The notes below the pieces were generated by a model. The model saw only the letters and a program-made list of their open reading frames with translations. It searched no databases and was not told the DNA's origin. Below, piece after piece: positions 17,935 through 26,532 of a DNA stretch of 30,093 nucleotides. Where the stretch lies: contig BFEA01000137.1 of assembly GCA_003427395.1 (NCBI GenBank), positions 2,692,476-2,722,568 of the forward strand, written 5' to 3'. A program made the position numbers and the translations under genes. Every line of letters begins with the position of its first letter. Position 1 is the first letter of the stretch. The DNA is from Chara braunii. Taxonomy: Eukaryota > Streptophyta > Charophyceae > Charales > Characeae.

Positions 17935-18042
17935 GTAGTGGCTATGCTTCTGTGTGGGTGAAGGAAGAGAGTAGTGGCTATGCTTCTGTGTGGGTGAAGG
18001 AAGAGAGTAGTGGCTATGCTTCTGTTTGGGTGAAAAAGAATA
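17935..18042 (+). repeat. 36-bp minisatellite, three copies
   Basis: Units start at 17935, 17971 and 18007 (GTAGTGGCTATGCTTCTGTG...). A plus-strand frame translates them as repeated SGYASVWVKEES, but there is no surrounding gene, so coding is unlikely. Confidence 0.8.
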
Positions 18043-18211
18043 GAGCAAAAGAAATAAAAGGAAGGAACGACAACCAGCAAAGAAGAAGTACTATACTCCA
18101 ATATATTTTCCGCCCGGTGGAAAATCCACTCTCTCTCTCAAAACCACGCCTACTCTGTATTGAGCAACTGAGACTGTAACCGACTTGTGTCTGAAATAAA
18201 CCCTCTCTCTT

Positions 18212-18212
<1 letters not shown>

Positions 18213-18264
<52 letters not shown>
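18213..18264. repeat. (CT)n microsatellite
   Basis: About 24 CT dinucleotides after TTACTTTTT. Confidence 0.95.
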
Positions 18265-18270
<6 letters not shown>

Positions 18271-18300
18271 TTCACAGCCACAACATCTATCAAATTGAAT

Positions 18301-18722
18301 TCCTTTTCACATCCATAATGAAGGGGCAGCAAAAGTTACTTCGCTGCCCCTTGTTTTTTGTTGCATTTGCCCGAACAATGCTAGATATTTTGGGCAAATG
18401 CATAGTTCAAACAGCAAAAGAAAAAGCCACACACACACCTGCTTTGAATTCTACTCACATTGAGCAGGCAACGGGAGGAAACCAACAGCGTCTATCAATT
18501 CCTTTTCACATCCATAACGAAGGGGCAGCAAAAGTTACTTCGCTGCCCCTTGTTTTTCGTTGCAGTTGCCTGAACAATGCTAGATATTTTGGGCAAATGC
18601 GTTGTTCAAGCAGCAAACGAAAAAGCCACACACACACCTGCTTTGAATTCTACTCACATTGAGCAGGCAAATGCATTGTTCAGGCAGCAAAAGAAAGAGC
18701 CACACACCTGCTCTGAATTCTA
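18301..18722. repeat. 200-bp direct repeats with conserved small hairpin
   Basis: CCTTTTCACATCCATAA starts at 18301 and 18501, and the two 200-bp units are nearly identical. A third partial unit runs 18661-18722, and a further fragment resumes at 19147 after the SINE. Each full unit holds a perfect 10-bp hairpin, AAGGGGCAGC / GCTGCCCCTT (18320-18329 with 18342-18351; 18520-18529 with 18542-18551), with a 12-nt loop. Confidence 0.75.
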
Positions 18723-18724
18723 CT

Positions 18725-19142
18725 TCCAGCGGCCTAACTCGGTTGGTAAGGCTTGCAAGTTGCATTCAGGAGGTCTTGGGTTCAATCCCCATTTGGCCTC
18801 ATGTACCTTCCTGGGCATGCTTGGCGCCCGCCACCTAGAGATAGACCACAGGATCCCCCGATCGGCATTGACGAGAGTCTGCTAATGTTCCTAAGAGGGG
18901 GGGACCACCACCTGAGGGGAGGCAAAGGGAATGGTCCTGTTGGCATGGTCCCTGATGCTACCGGCTGTCCCCTAGCTGTTATTGCCCACCTGCAGGTCGG
19001 GAGCAGCCCCCGCATGTTCTCTCGTGAACACGGTTCTGGCTGCTACGAGGTTTCCCGTATGCCTACAATTAGGAGTAGTGGTAGGTAGGTAGTCTGAGGT
19101 GAAATTGAGAGAAGAATATAGCTTCAAAAAAAAAAAAAAAAA
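18725..19142 (+). mobile_element. Complete tRNA-derived SINE, family 2, copy 2
   Basis: Box A TAACTCGGTTGG (18735-18746) and box B GGTTCAATCC (18779-18788) give a tRNA-like pol III promoter. The body matches 7860-8244. A 17-base A tail (19126-19142) ends the unit. It is flanked by near-identical 10-bp repeats GAATTCTACT (18715-18724) and GAAGTCTACT (19143-19152), with one mismatch. The host 200-bp repeat resumes right after. These are the hallmarks of LINE-driven retroposition. Confidence 0.8.
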
Positions 19143-19203
19143 GAAGTCTACTGACATTGAGCAGGCAACGGGAGGAAGCCAAACAATGAAATAAGAAGTA
19201 CTA

Positions 19204-19308
19204 CCGTCTTCCCCCGAACATAACGCACCCTGAAAATGAATGTATACAATATATATTTCCGGCCAGATACAACCAAAATGAGGGTGCGTTGTGTTCGGGG
19301 GAAGACGG
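19204..19308. mobile_element. 105-bp palindromic MITE with TA flanks, copy 2
   Basis: Same length and ends as 1511-1615. Inverted termini start CCGTCTTCCCCCGAACA, with one base differing between arms (CATAACG versus CACAACG). TA lies on both sides (19202-19203, 19309-19310). It is followed directly by a family 1-related repeat (GGGGTAACTTCCGTAGAGTC). Confidence 0.75.
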
Positions 19309-19310
19309 TA

Positions 19311-19560
19311 GGGGTAACTTCCGTAGAGTCGCAAAAATGAGTTATAATTGAACTAGTATGGGGCAAGATACAGTTTGCAATTGTTATTGGAATTTCTGTT
19401 CACCCAAACAAAATCAGATGATCGTCTCTCATTGTTTGGCACCCCTAAATCACCGAACCAATTACTGAAGAACGAATCAAATCTCTATCTACAACATTTC
19501 TTCTATCCAACATGTGAAAGATAGAAAGTCGGAAAACTGTCTTCTCTGTCCCCAAAGGCA
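19311..19560. other. Spacer left of the hAT element
   Basis: The first 80 bp resemble the repeat at about 3448-3530. The rest shows no recognisable feature. Confidence 0.45.
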
Positions 19561-19568
19561 ATTCTTGA
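19561..19568. repeat. hAT target-site duplication, left
   Basis: ATTCTTGA immediately outside the left terminus, identical to 26404-26411. Eight bases is the diagnostic hAT duplication length. Confidence 0.9.
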
Positions 19569-19660
19569 CTATGTTGCACGCTGGCCGCGGCCGAGTTCGG
19601 CCCAGGCCACGGCCGGCGGCCGGCCCGGCCGAGTTTTTTCGGCCTCGGTGTCGGCCGATC
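19569..19660. repeat. hAT left terminal inverted repeat and subterminal motifs
   Basis: The perfect terminal match is 13 bp (CTATGTTGCACGC), then a looser GGCCGCGGCCG match to the right end. Within 90 bp there are repeated GGCCG/CGGCC and GAGTTCGGCC motifs. Confidence 0.85.
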
Positions 19661-20520
19661 TGGGGGGCCGTTTTCGAAGCTGGGAGTGGGTTTGGGGTGG
19701 GGTGGTGGGGGGGGACCCCCTCAAAGTGACAGGGCGTCCAAAAAAAAAAATGGGGGGGTCCTGCACAAGACCCTGGAAGGGTGGCCCGCGAAAAATCCAG
19801 CGGCCCCATTTGGCAGGTTTGTCGATGCGGGGTCGCAGGGAGGAGGGTCTGGAACAGTGGAAAAAAATATATATATATATTTGACCCCTGCGGGGGCAGT
19901 CTAACGTGGGTTGGATGAGGACCTGGTTGGGGCGGGCCGTGCGGCCAGACCGGGTCGAAGCAAGACGGGGCTGCAGATGGCAGACCCCAGGCGGATCAGG
20001 GCCTCACGCAGTGAAAGGTAGGCGTCGGTTTCATTAATGAGGGCGATGACAGTTCGTGGCTTATTTGAAAACAACACATTCATGGCAAATTTGGCAATCA
20101 GAAGTCAGACCTTGTTTGGCATACCAATGTCAAAACACATTGAAAATCAATCACAATGCGGCGAACCACAAGTTTCAAACAATGATAACAGGCAAGTGTG
20201 TCATAGTGTGTGTTCACTCAGGAGACTAATGGACATTCATTAGCACATCATTTATGTAAGAACACATTCATTAGCACGTCATCCCTATGTCGCATCTGAA
20301 ATTAACAGCACATTCATAATGGAGGCAACCATGACATGCACGTGCGTGGCATCGGAGAAGCACATAATTTGCAACAATCACGACAACAAAGCAGAAAACA
20401 ATCACCAGACAACAGCGACTCAGATGCAAGACCAATGTTGGCGGAGGAACAAGAACAAGAGCAAATATATGACAAAGTATTTAAATGGAAATGCGTATGT
20501 ACAAGGCTGAAGCCAAAAAC
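19661..20520. other. hAT left (3') non-coding region
   Basis: Contains G/C runs near 19705-19725, an A9 run at 19741-19749, an ATATATAT stretch at about 19867-19880 and an otherwise AT-rich sequence from 20030 on. No gene supported on either strand. Confidence 0.5.
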
Positions 20521-20547
20521 TGGACCCGTAGTTTCTATTGCACAACC

Positions 20548-20896
20548 GAGTAGCAAAAAAAAACTGGACCCATCGTCTCTGCTACACAACAGAGTAGCAA
20601 AAAAAAACTGGACCCATCGTCTCTGCTACACAACAGAGTAGCAAAAAAAAACTGGACCCGTCGACAGGCGTCGTCTCTACTGTACAACCGAGGAGCAAAA
20701 AAAAAAAAAGAAAACCCTAATGTCCACATCGTCTCTAATGAAAACCAAGTACGAAAGAAAAAAATGAAAACCCTAATGTACAACCGAGTAGGAAAAAAAA
20801 ATTGGACCCATCGTCTCTGCTACACAATAGAGTAGAAAAAAAAAACTGGACCCGTCGACGGACGTCGTCTCTACTGTACAACCGAGTAGCAAAAAA
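20548..20896. repeat. 44-bp minisatellite in hAT 3' region
   Basis: GAGTAGC, nine A, CTGGACCCATCGTCTCTG... repeats exactly every 44 bp at 20548, 20592 and 20636. Degenerate and length-altered copies follow to about 20896, including AAAACCCTAATG variants. It ends just before the transposase stop codon. Confidence 0.85.
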
Positions 20897-20910
20897 CACC
20901 ACGGACGTCG

Positions 20911-23090
20911 TCAACTCCCACCAGAGCGCGCGCGGCCTCTCCCGGAGGACGTGCGGCCATGCGGTCCTCCCCGACGCCCTCCTCTCCCTCCGGTACCTGT
21001 GCCCCGTGCCCCGCTGTCGTATGCCGCATGTGCCGCAGCGGCCGCCGCGGCCACCTGTGCCCTGTGTCTGCGTGCCGCAGTCTCGATCGGCTCGGACTCA
21101 GTGTCTGCGTCCTCGTCCTCCTCCGCCTGTGCAGCAATCCCCCTCTCTCTCTCCCTCTGAATCGCGTCCAATGCTGCCTGCCCAGCGGCGACCCCTGCAG
21201 TGAGTCGAGCCTCAACCTCCGAGAGGCCATGCTGTCGTCTCGTCCCGGGACGCATCGACAACCCCTCCTCGCCCGATGTGAAATGCTCTCCCCGCAGCCT
21301 GTCCGTGGATGTCCCTGCGGCCTCGAGGACCAATGTCCTCCTCGTCTTTGCTCGTGACAAACCAAGCATGCGGCCTGCCATCTGCAGGCTCGGACGTTCG
21401 GACCCACCCTCCGCAGCCTGCGTCTGAACAGGCGTACGTCCCGTGAAGACGCCCCTCCCGGCGTCATAATCCGCCCTCAACCAGTCCCCGACCCGACGAA
21501 CTGCTGACCATCTGCCACCCACACCTCCTCGGACTGGTGGCGGGGAACCGCCACTGTGCGCAACTGCGGGTGCCTCCGTCTGGTCCTTGGTGTCGACCCT
21601 GGCCTCCGGAGTCCGTGCGGGTGGTGGAGGCATCGATCTTGCACTATCTCTGCCACCGTCGCTGCGTCTGCCGGACCCCACCTCACCCGCACCGGACTCC
21701 CTCCCTCTAACGCTGCTGAGCGACGAACCCGACCAGTGAGGGCTCTGCACTGTGAACGACGGCGGTGAATATACCCTCCCAGGGGCCCGCTCCTTGCCGA
21801 TCTTGCGGCTCATGTGTGCGAAACGGTCATCCGTCAACGCATGCGCCAAAGCGTCGGCGTCGAAGAATGTGTGCACTGTATCGGCAGGGCGCAACGGAGG
21901 CACTGTGGGATCCCTCAACACCAAGGCGAGCCTATACGGATCGTTCTCGGGACCGTGGTCGTCGTCATCGTCGTCATCCGGTCCATCGTCTCCACCGTCA
22001 TCGTCGTCGTCCGGTCCATCGTCTCCACCGGGTCCACCCTCTCCTCTACCTCACACTGCGGCACCCTGACCCTCATCACCCGCGGTCTCGCTGTTGCCAC
22101 GGCCCCCACTAGGGGACCCACCGCCCATGACAACATCCTGCCCCTTAGGGACACCAGCGGTCTCCTCGTCGCCGCGTCGTCCACCACCTGACCCACCACC
22201 CGCGGCGGCATCCTGCCCCTCATAATCGAACTCCCCCTGAACCGCCTCCTCAGGGACACCCGAGTCGTCGACGTCACGGCTCCCCCCCGCTCCTGTCTCC
22301 AAGTCCCTCTGTTGACGCTGCTCGTCGAGATACGTGAACCGACCCACCCACTGTGGCAAACTCCTCAGCCGCTCCTCCTCCTCTCGGTCCAAACGGGCAT
22401 CCCTCTCCTCCTCANTCCTGTCTCCAAGTCCCTCTGCCGACGCTGCTCGTCGAGATACGCGAACCAACCCTCCCATTGTGGCAAACTCCTCAGCCGCTCC
22501 TCCTCCTCTCGATCCAAACGGGCATCCCTCTCCTCCTCAGTCTCAACAGGGCCCCGCTCAACGTCCGCGTCTGTGCGCACATCCTGCGGTGAGGCAAGTC
22601 GACGTCCCTCGACACTCAAATCTCCCAAGCTCCCACCAAGCACTATGTCCTCGAAGTCCTGTGTGCGGAGCACTGACGACGAGCGGGGGCGGATACCGGC
22701 ATCGGAAGGAGTCATGACCCCCACCGTAAGTGAAGTACACTCGCTCAGCCGTCGGGTCGCGACTCAGCGGCGTGTCATCATCGTTAGTCCAGTCGTCGTC
22801 GATGTCGTCGCCTGTCGCAGCAGCGTCCACATCATCCCCACCCTCCGGTCACGGCCGCAGCTCCGTCGCTGTGCTGCCGAACACGTCCCGAACCGAATGG
22901 GCTTTGGACGGTCGGCTGTCACGGAAAGCGACAATCTGCCGCTGGATCTCCTGCTCGAGAACACTGCCATTAGGTCGCGGTCCCCACACCTCGGGCTCCA
23001 CATCTCCCTCCTCATCCTCCTCCTCTGCCGCCGTCCCCCCCGACCGGTCCCCATAACCCATGGCAACACGTAGCCACCACCCTGCCGTGC
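20911..23090 (-). pseudogene. C-terminal extension of the hAT transposase
   Basis: Contiguous with the transposase frame after the dimerisation region, with no new start motif. Visible parts: an acidic EEEDEEGDVEPEVWGP segment, DVDAAATGDDIDDDWTNDDD, a duplicated charged helix (EEERDARLDREEEERLRSLP), Gly/Glu/Asp-rich repeats (GGDDGPDDDDD twice), then a more ordered segment RPADTVHTFFDADALAHALT and DDRFAHMSRKIGKERAPGRV, and a final Ala/Arg/Gly-rich tail ending at 20911. I recognise no domain. Persistence of a long open frame (337 codons, 21924-20911) argues that it was coding until recently. It could be part of one polyprotein or an adjacent accessory ORF. Confidence 0.55.
22291..22540 (-). repeat. 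125-bp tandem duplication in the hAT frame, with N
   Basis: TCCTGTCTCCAAGTCCCTCT starts at 22291 and at 22416. The 125-bp units differ at a few positions and encode the same charged helix twice (EEERDARLDREEEERLRSLP). The offset is not a multiple of three and an N sits at the junction (22415), so the frame change may be an assembly artefact rather than a real mutation. Confidence 0.85.
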
Positions 23091-25323
23091 GCACGAGGCC
23101 AGTTTGAGATTGGTGGCAATCTCAACCAGATGTGCAAGCTTGGCGAACCCAAGCTTGCAGCGCTCGTGCTCTGCCCAGTTCCTCTCCGCTGGAGAGGCAG
23201 ACGTCCACAAGTGCATGACACGGATGGCGATGGTGCTCAACTTCGGGTGGGCACGTCCATGCTCGAACCACCATGCTGCACATCGCTCGGTCTCACTGTC
23301 CCCCCTGCAATCGGCCGCCTCGACATCAGAGAGGTCACGATGTCCCCAATCCCTTCGCCTCGAGTGGAACGCGCTCATCTGGTCCTACATGGTCCTGTAC
23401 GATAAGCTGACCGGATTGCCGCCGGTCTGCGCCAGGAGAAATCTATCGCACTCCTCGACCACACGGCGGTTGTCGGCGGTCGTCTCCAGCGAATGATAAT
23501 ACGTGAGGGACCGTCGACGAGGGTTGAGGAGGTGGGCCGCGGCATGTGCGGGCTCTAGCATGTGGAGGTTGCGGATGGCAACCTCACGAACGCACGGCTC
23601 GATCATGTCCGTCGGCACGTCGACCCTGCTCATCAACTGCAGCAGATGCTGACTCCACTCGTAAACGACGGACATCATCATCCCACCTCTATCCATCCTG
23701 CGCAGTAGCTGGTGGACGGGCGACATGACTAGGATGGCGTAATGGACACGCTGCCAAAACTCCCCGTCCCGGATCTGCTGCTGCACCCACTGCGCCTGAG
23801 ATACGTGGGCGCGATCCCACGGGATGCGTGCCCAAGCATCCCTGTGCAACATGCTCTCCAACGCGTCTCGTTGGCCTTTGAGACACGTCAGCATCAGGAA
23901 AACCGATGCAAACCGTGTCTCAACGTGCTCGACGAGCTGAACGCGAGGGCTCACCTTCCTAAATAGGGTGTGAGCAGCGCCGTGCGATTTAATAAATCGC
24001 ACAAGCGCTCGAGTGCGGATGATGGTCTCCTTGACCCACACCACTCGCGTCCCGATATCTGACAACATCAAGTTGCAGACATGGGTGGAGCAGGGGAGCC
24101 AAGTGATCCTCTTGATCTCAGGCTTGGGGTCTGTGGCGAACCTGAGCTCTGCCGCCGTATAGTTACTGGCGGAGTTTGTGCAGAAGCCGATCACGTCCTT
24201 TGCAGGAAAGGACAAGATGACGGCCCGCCACCTACGGTACACGACGTCCGCTGTGTCTCGGACCGACCCGTCTCGTGCGACGGTGGCGTACAGCAAGGCG
24301 CCATTGGCGCCCCCAGCGAGGAAGTTCACGAGCGGCTTGCCGCTGCGCGACTTCCTCCCGTCAGAAAGGATAGTGGCACCGCTGTGCCGGAAAGTGGCGC
24401 GCACCTCGCTCACCATCGTCGCCACCTTCGCCCTCTGCGAAGGGATACCGGCGCCCGCTGTAACCCTATAGGAGGGAAACCGGAATTGGATAGAGCGAGG
24501 CACTCTCTCTGCTGCCTGCTGCACCCTCTGGAACTCCGGACCACGGAAGGCGTTGAATGGCAACTTCTTCTCGTAGATCCACTGAAGCCACGCGTCTGTG
24601 AACTCGCCAACTTCCCCCTGGCATACATCTCGTCAATCGTGGTCTGTCGAACCCTCTTCTCCTTGCTCGTGTCTGGCACCTCGAGGCCAGCCTGACCCAC
24701 TGTCCTCTTCTCCCTCCTCGCGCGCTCCATCTCAGCTCGCGGCGCCCTAGTAGCAGGACCCGCTCCACCGACGCCTCTCGACGTCATCACCACCTCCTCC
24801 CCTGGCAGGTTAGGCTCTCCGACTGCCTCGTCTGCCTCGTCTGCAACCGCCCCCTCCCTGGCCCCACCCTCGCGGCCCTCGTCCTCATCGAGGGCGTCCT
24901 GAATGTCGTCCCTCTCTTCGTCGTCCATCCGCTGTCTTTGGCCACCCGCGGGCGCTCTCGTGTCCCGTATGCCCTCGTCTGCCATCCACCTTTGCACCCG
25001 CTGAGCAGTGGACGACACAAATGTGTAGTCCGTGCCGTTCCAGAGTTCCGTGAGAACTCTCATCCCCCCAGCCTTGCAAAACTTCGACTGCGTAAAATGA
25101 CGCGCGGCCTTCGACGACCCCTTCTGAAACAGGTGGCCGCATAAGTTGCAACGCAACTTTCGGTCCCCGTGCATCTTGGACTAGTCCCCGACGACTCGCC
25201 CGCGGTGACGAAGTTCCAAACAATGTTCACTCGCCTCAACTTTGCCATCTCCTTCTCGGACAGCGGGTTGAATTGGGCACCCCCAGACCCCCCTGCACCG
25301 CTGCTCCCTGCACCCCCCGTCAT

Positions 25324-25640
25324 CGCCCCCCCACCAGGATCCAACAAGTCGTGGCCTTGATCTTGGATGCCGTCTGACCGTGCCGCACCGTCGATGTTGC
25401 GTCCTCTCGATGTAGCCGCACCCTGACGTCCCCCCCGCTCCTGCCGTCGTGTCCCCTCGAGGTCGCGCCAGGCCACGGTCCACCAGCACACCGGCTGGCC
25501 GCCCAACAGCGCGCAACCGAGGCGGGCAGCTCTGCCCGGCCGCGATCGGCCTCGATCGGCCACATTCGGCCGAGTTCGGCCGTGTTCGGCCGCGGCCGGG
25601 CACTAAAAAGGCCGCGCGCTTGTAGAAGACGCGCGCGGCG
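25324..25640 (-). promoter_or_regulatory. hAT transposase 5' leader, GC-rich GGCC motifs
   Basis: Immediately upstream of the chosen start. It contains GATCGGCC, ATTCGGCC, GTTCGGCC and GCGGCC repeats at about 25540-25605, echoing the terminal motifs. No TATA box could be assigned with confidence. Confidence 0.35.
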
Positions 25641-25727
25641 ATGGCGATGGCCGTGCTGCGGTCGCTGGGCAGCGCGGGGCCGCTCTCCCGCGTGCTCGCG
25701 CGGCGCGCGCCGCTGCAGGGTGCCCAG
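25641..25727 (+). pseudogene. Possible captured exon with mitochondrial-presequence-like N-terminus
   Basis: On the strand opposite to the transposase, ATG at 25641 starts a GC-rich frame reading MAMAVLRSLGSAGPLSRVLA, then RRAPLQGAQ: Arg-rich, no acidic residues, amphipathic, like a mitochondrial or plastid targeting peptide. It then runs into (GAA)n and (CT)n microsatellites and loses meaning. hAT and other DNA transposons do capture host exons, but the segment is short and its source gene is not recognised. Chance GC-rich translation cannot be excluded. Confidence 0.25.
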
Positions 25728-25790
25728 GAAGAAGAAGAAGAAGAAGAAGAAGAAGAAGATCTCTCTCTCTCTCTCTCTCTCTCTCAAGAG

Positions 25791-25822
<32 letters not shown>

Positions 25823-25890
25823 AAGAGTCTCTCTTCTCTCTCTCTCTCTCTCTCGAGAGAGAGAGAGTCTCTCTCTTTCTCTCTCAAGAG
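25728..25890. repeat. (GAA)n and (CT)n microsatellites
   Basis: About ten GAA/AAG triplets at 25729-25759, then CT runs separated by TCAAGAGT at about 25760-25855, and GAGAGAGAGA at about 25855-25867, which gives a palindromic CTCTCGAGAGAG centre. Confidence 0.9.
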
Positions 25891-25933
25891 TGGTGAGCAG
25901 GCATTTCGATAGCATAACGGCAACAGCAACAAC

Positions 25934-25979
25934 TGTTGCTGTTTCAGATAAATGGTAGCATTTATCTGAAACGGCAACA
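25934..25979. repeat. 21-bp-stem hairpin in hAT
   Basis: GTTTCAGATAAATG (25941-25954) pairs perfectly with CATTTATCTGAAAC (25959-25972) around the loop GTAG. TGTTGCT and GGCAACA extend the stem with one mismatch. No T tract follows. May be a small nested insertion or part of the hAT 5' region. Confidence 0.7.
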
Positions 25980-26162
25980 TTTTTGCTGTGGCCTGGGCCT
26001 GGACCCACCGCCCTCCCCACACTGCCCACTGCCCACACGGTGCCTCTCACTCGCTGGCACCGAAACAGGCCCAAAATGGCCCGCCGGGCCTTTTTATTTT
26101 TTTTTATTTTTTTGCTGTTTTTTTTTTCTGCGCCGCGCCGAAGGTCGGACACCCAAAAAAAA

Positions 26163-26203
26163 AATATGGGTGTGCAGGGCTTTTCAAGCCCTACACGCCC
26201 ATA
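26163..26203. repeat. Hairpin ATATGGGTGTGCAGGGCTT in hAT
   Basis: The stem ATATGGGTGTGCAGGGCTT pairs with AAGCCCTACACGCCCATAT apart from two mismatches, and has a tiny loop. An (AT)n run follows to about 26218. Confidence 0.65.
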
Positions 26204-26316
26204 TATATATATATATATTTTACACGTAAAAAATGGGAAAAAAAAATAATGCACCGAACTCGACAGGTCGGCCTGGGCCGAACCAGGCCGATTCGGTCAT
26301 CGGCCTAGGCCGCGGC

Positions 26317-26403
26317 CGACTCGGACCCCCCGGCCGTGGCCGACTCGGACCCCCCGGCCGTGGCCGACTCGGACCCCCGGCCGCGGCGGGGCGTGCAACA
26401 TAG
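26317..26403. repeat. hAT right terminus with 24-bp subterminal repeats
   Basis: Three tandem copies of a 24-bp unit (CGACTCGGACCCCCCGGCCG...) start at 26317, 26341 and 26365, followed by CCGCGGCGGG and the inverted terminus GCGTGCAACATAG ending at 26403. Confidence 0.85.
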
Positions 26404-26411
26404 ATTCTTGA
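26404..26411. repeat. hAT target-site duplication, right
   Basis: ATTCTTGA, identical to 19561-19568. Confidence 0.9.
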
Positions 26412-26532
26412 CCGCATACATCATTGTCCAATTCTCTACGGGACAAAAATCGCGGTAGACCAATCCAGAACCAGCCACGACCAGTTATCTATAGATAACT
26501 GCCATTTCGTTAAAATGGACATTTTATCTTAG

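Larger units (their letters stand above)
20911..25323 (-). pseudogene. hAT transposase (BED, DUF659, dimerisation) with long C-terminal extension
   Basis: A start at 25323 gives MTGGAGSSGAGG, a short Gly-rich leader and KLRRVNIVWNFV. After a frameshift near 25178 comes the BED finger CNLCGHLF...HFTQSKFC (25150-25075). A second shift near 24612 enters the DUF659/RNase H-like core (24563-23385) with first catalytic Asp in ILSDG (24360-24362) and GFCTNSASNY, where hAT proteins normally have TD(N/S)A; Asn replaces the second Asp at 24174-24176. A TAG (23385-23387) precedes the dimerisation region with WW, HPKLSTIAIRVMHLWTSASP and AERNW (about 23280-23095). Then come about 720 acidic, low-complexity residues with TGA stops at 22849 and 22051, shifts near 23045 and 22725, and an N at 22415. 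About 1,470 codons in all; DUF659 hATs are usually 600-800. It would cut and paste hAT DNA if intact; this copy is dead. Confidence 0.85.
19569..26403 (-). mobile_element. Full-length hAT DNA transposon (6,835 bp)
   Basis: Both ends begin CTATGTTGCACGC reading inward (left at 19569, right as complement ending 26403), inside a perfect 8-bp duplication. Subterminal regions on both sides are packed with GGCCGNGGCCG-type and TTCGGCC-type motifs, as transposase-binding subterminal repeats would be. The transposase is on the minus strand (25323 to 20911). A 3' untranslated region of about 1.3 kb holds a 44-bp minisatellite; the 5' part, about 1.1 kb, holds hairpins, simple repeats and a possible captured exon. 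The copy is intact in structure but its gene is not. Confidence 0.9.

Noticed and set aside
20951-22191. Plus-strand frames opposite the hAT transposase
   Set aside because: GC-rich shadows; the minus strand contains the recognisable transposase and its continuous extension.
24410-24700. Arg/Ser-rich end of the BED-containing frame (after KLASS)
   Set aside because: Out-of-frame tail after a one-base loss near 24612; the genuine continuation is in the frame starting FTDAWLQWIYEKK-like, seen in the overlapping frame.
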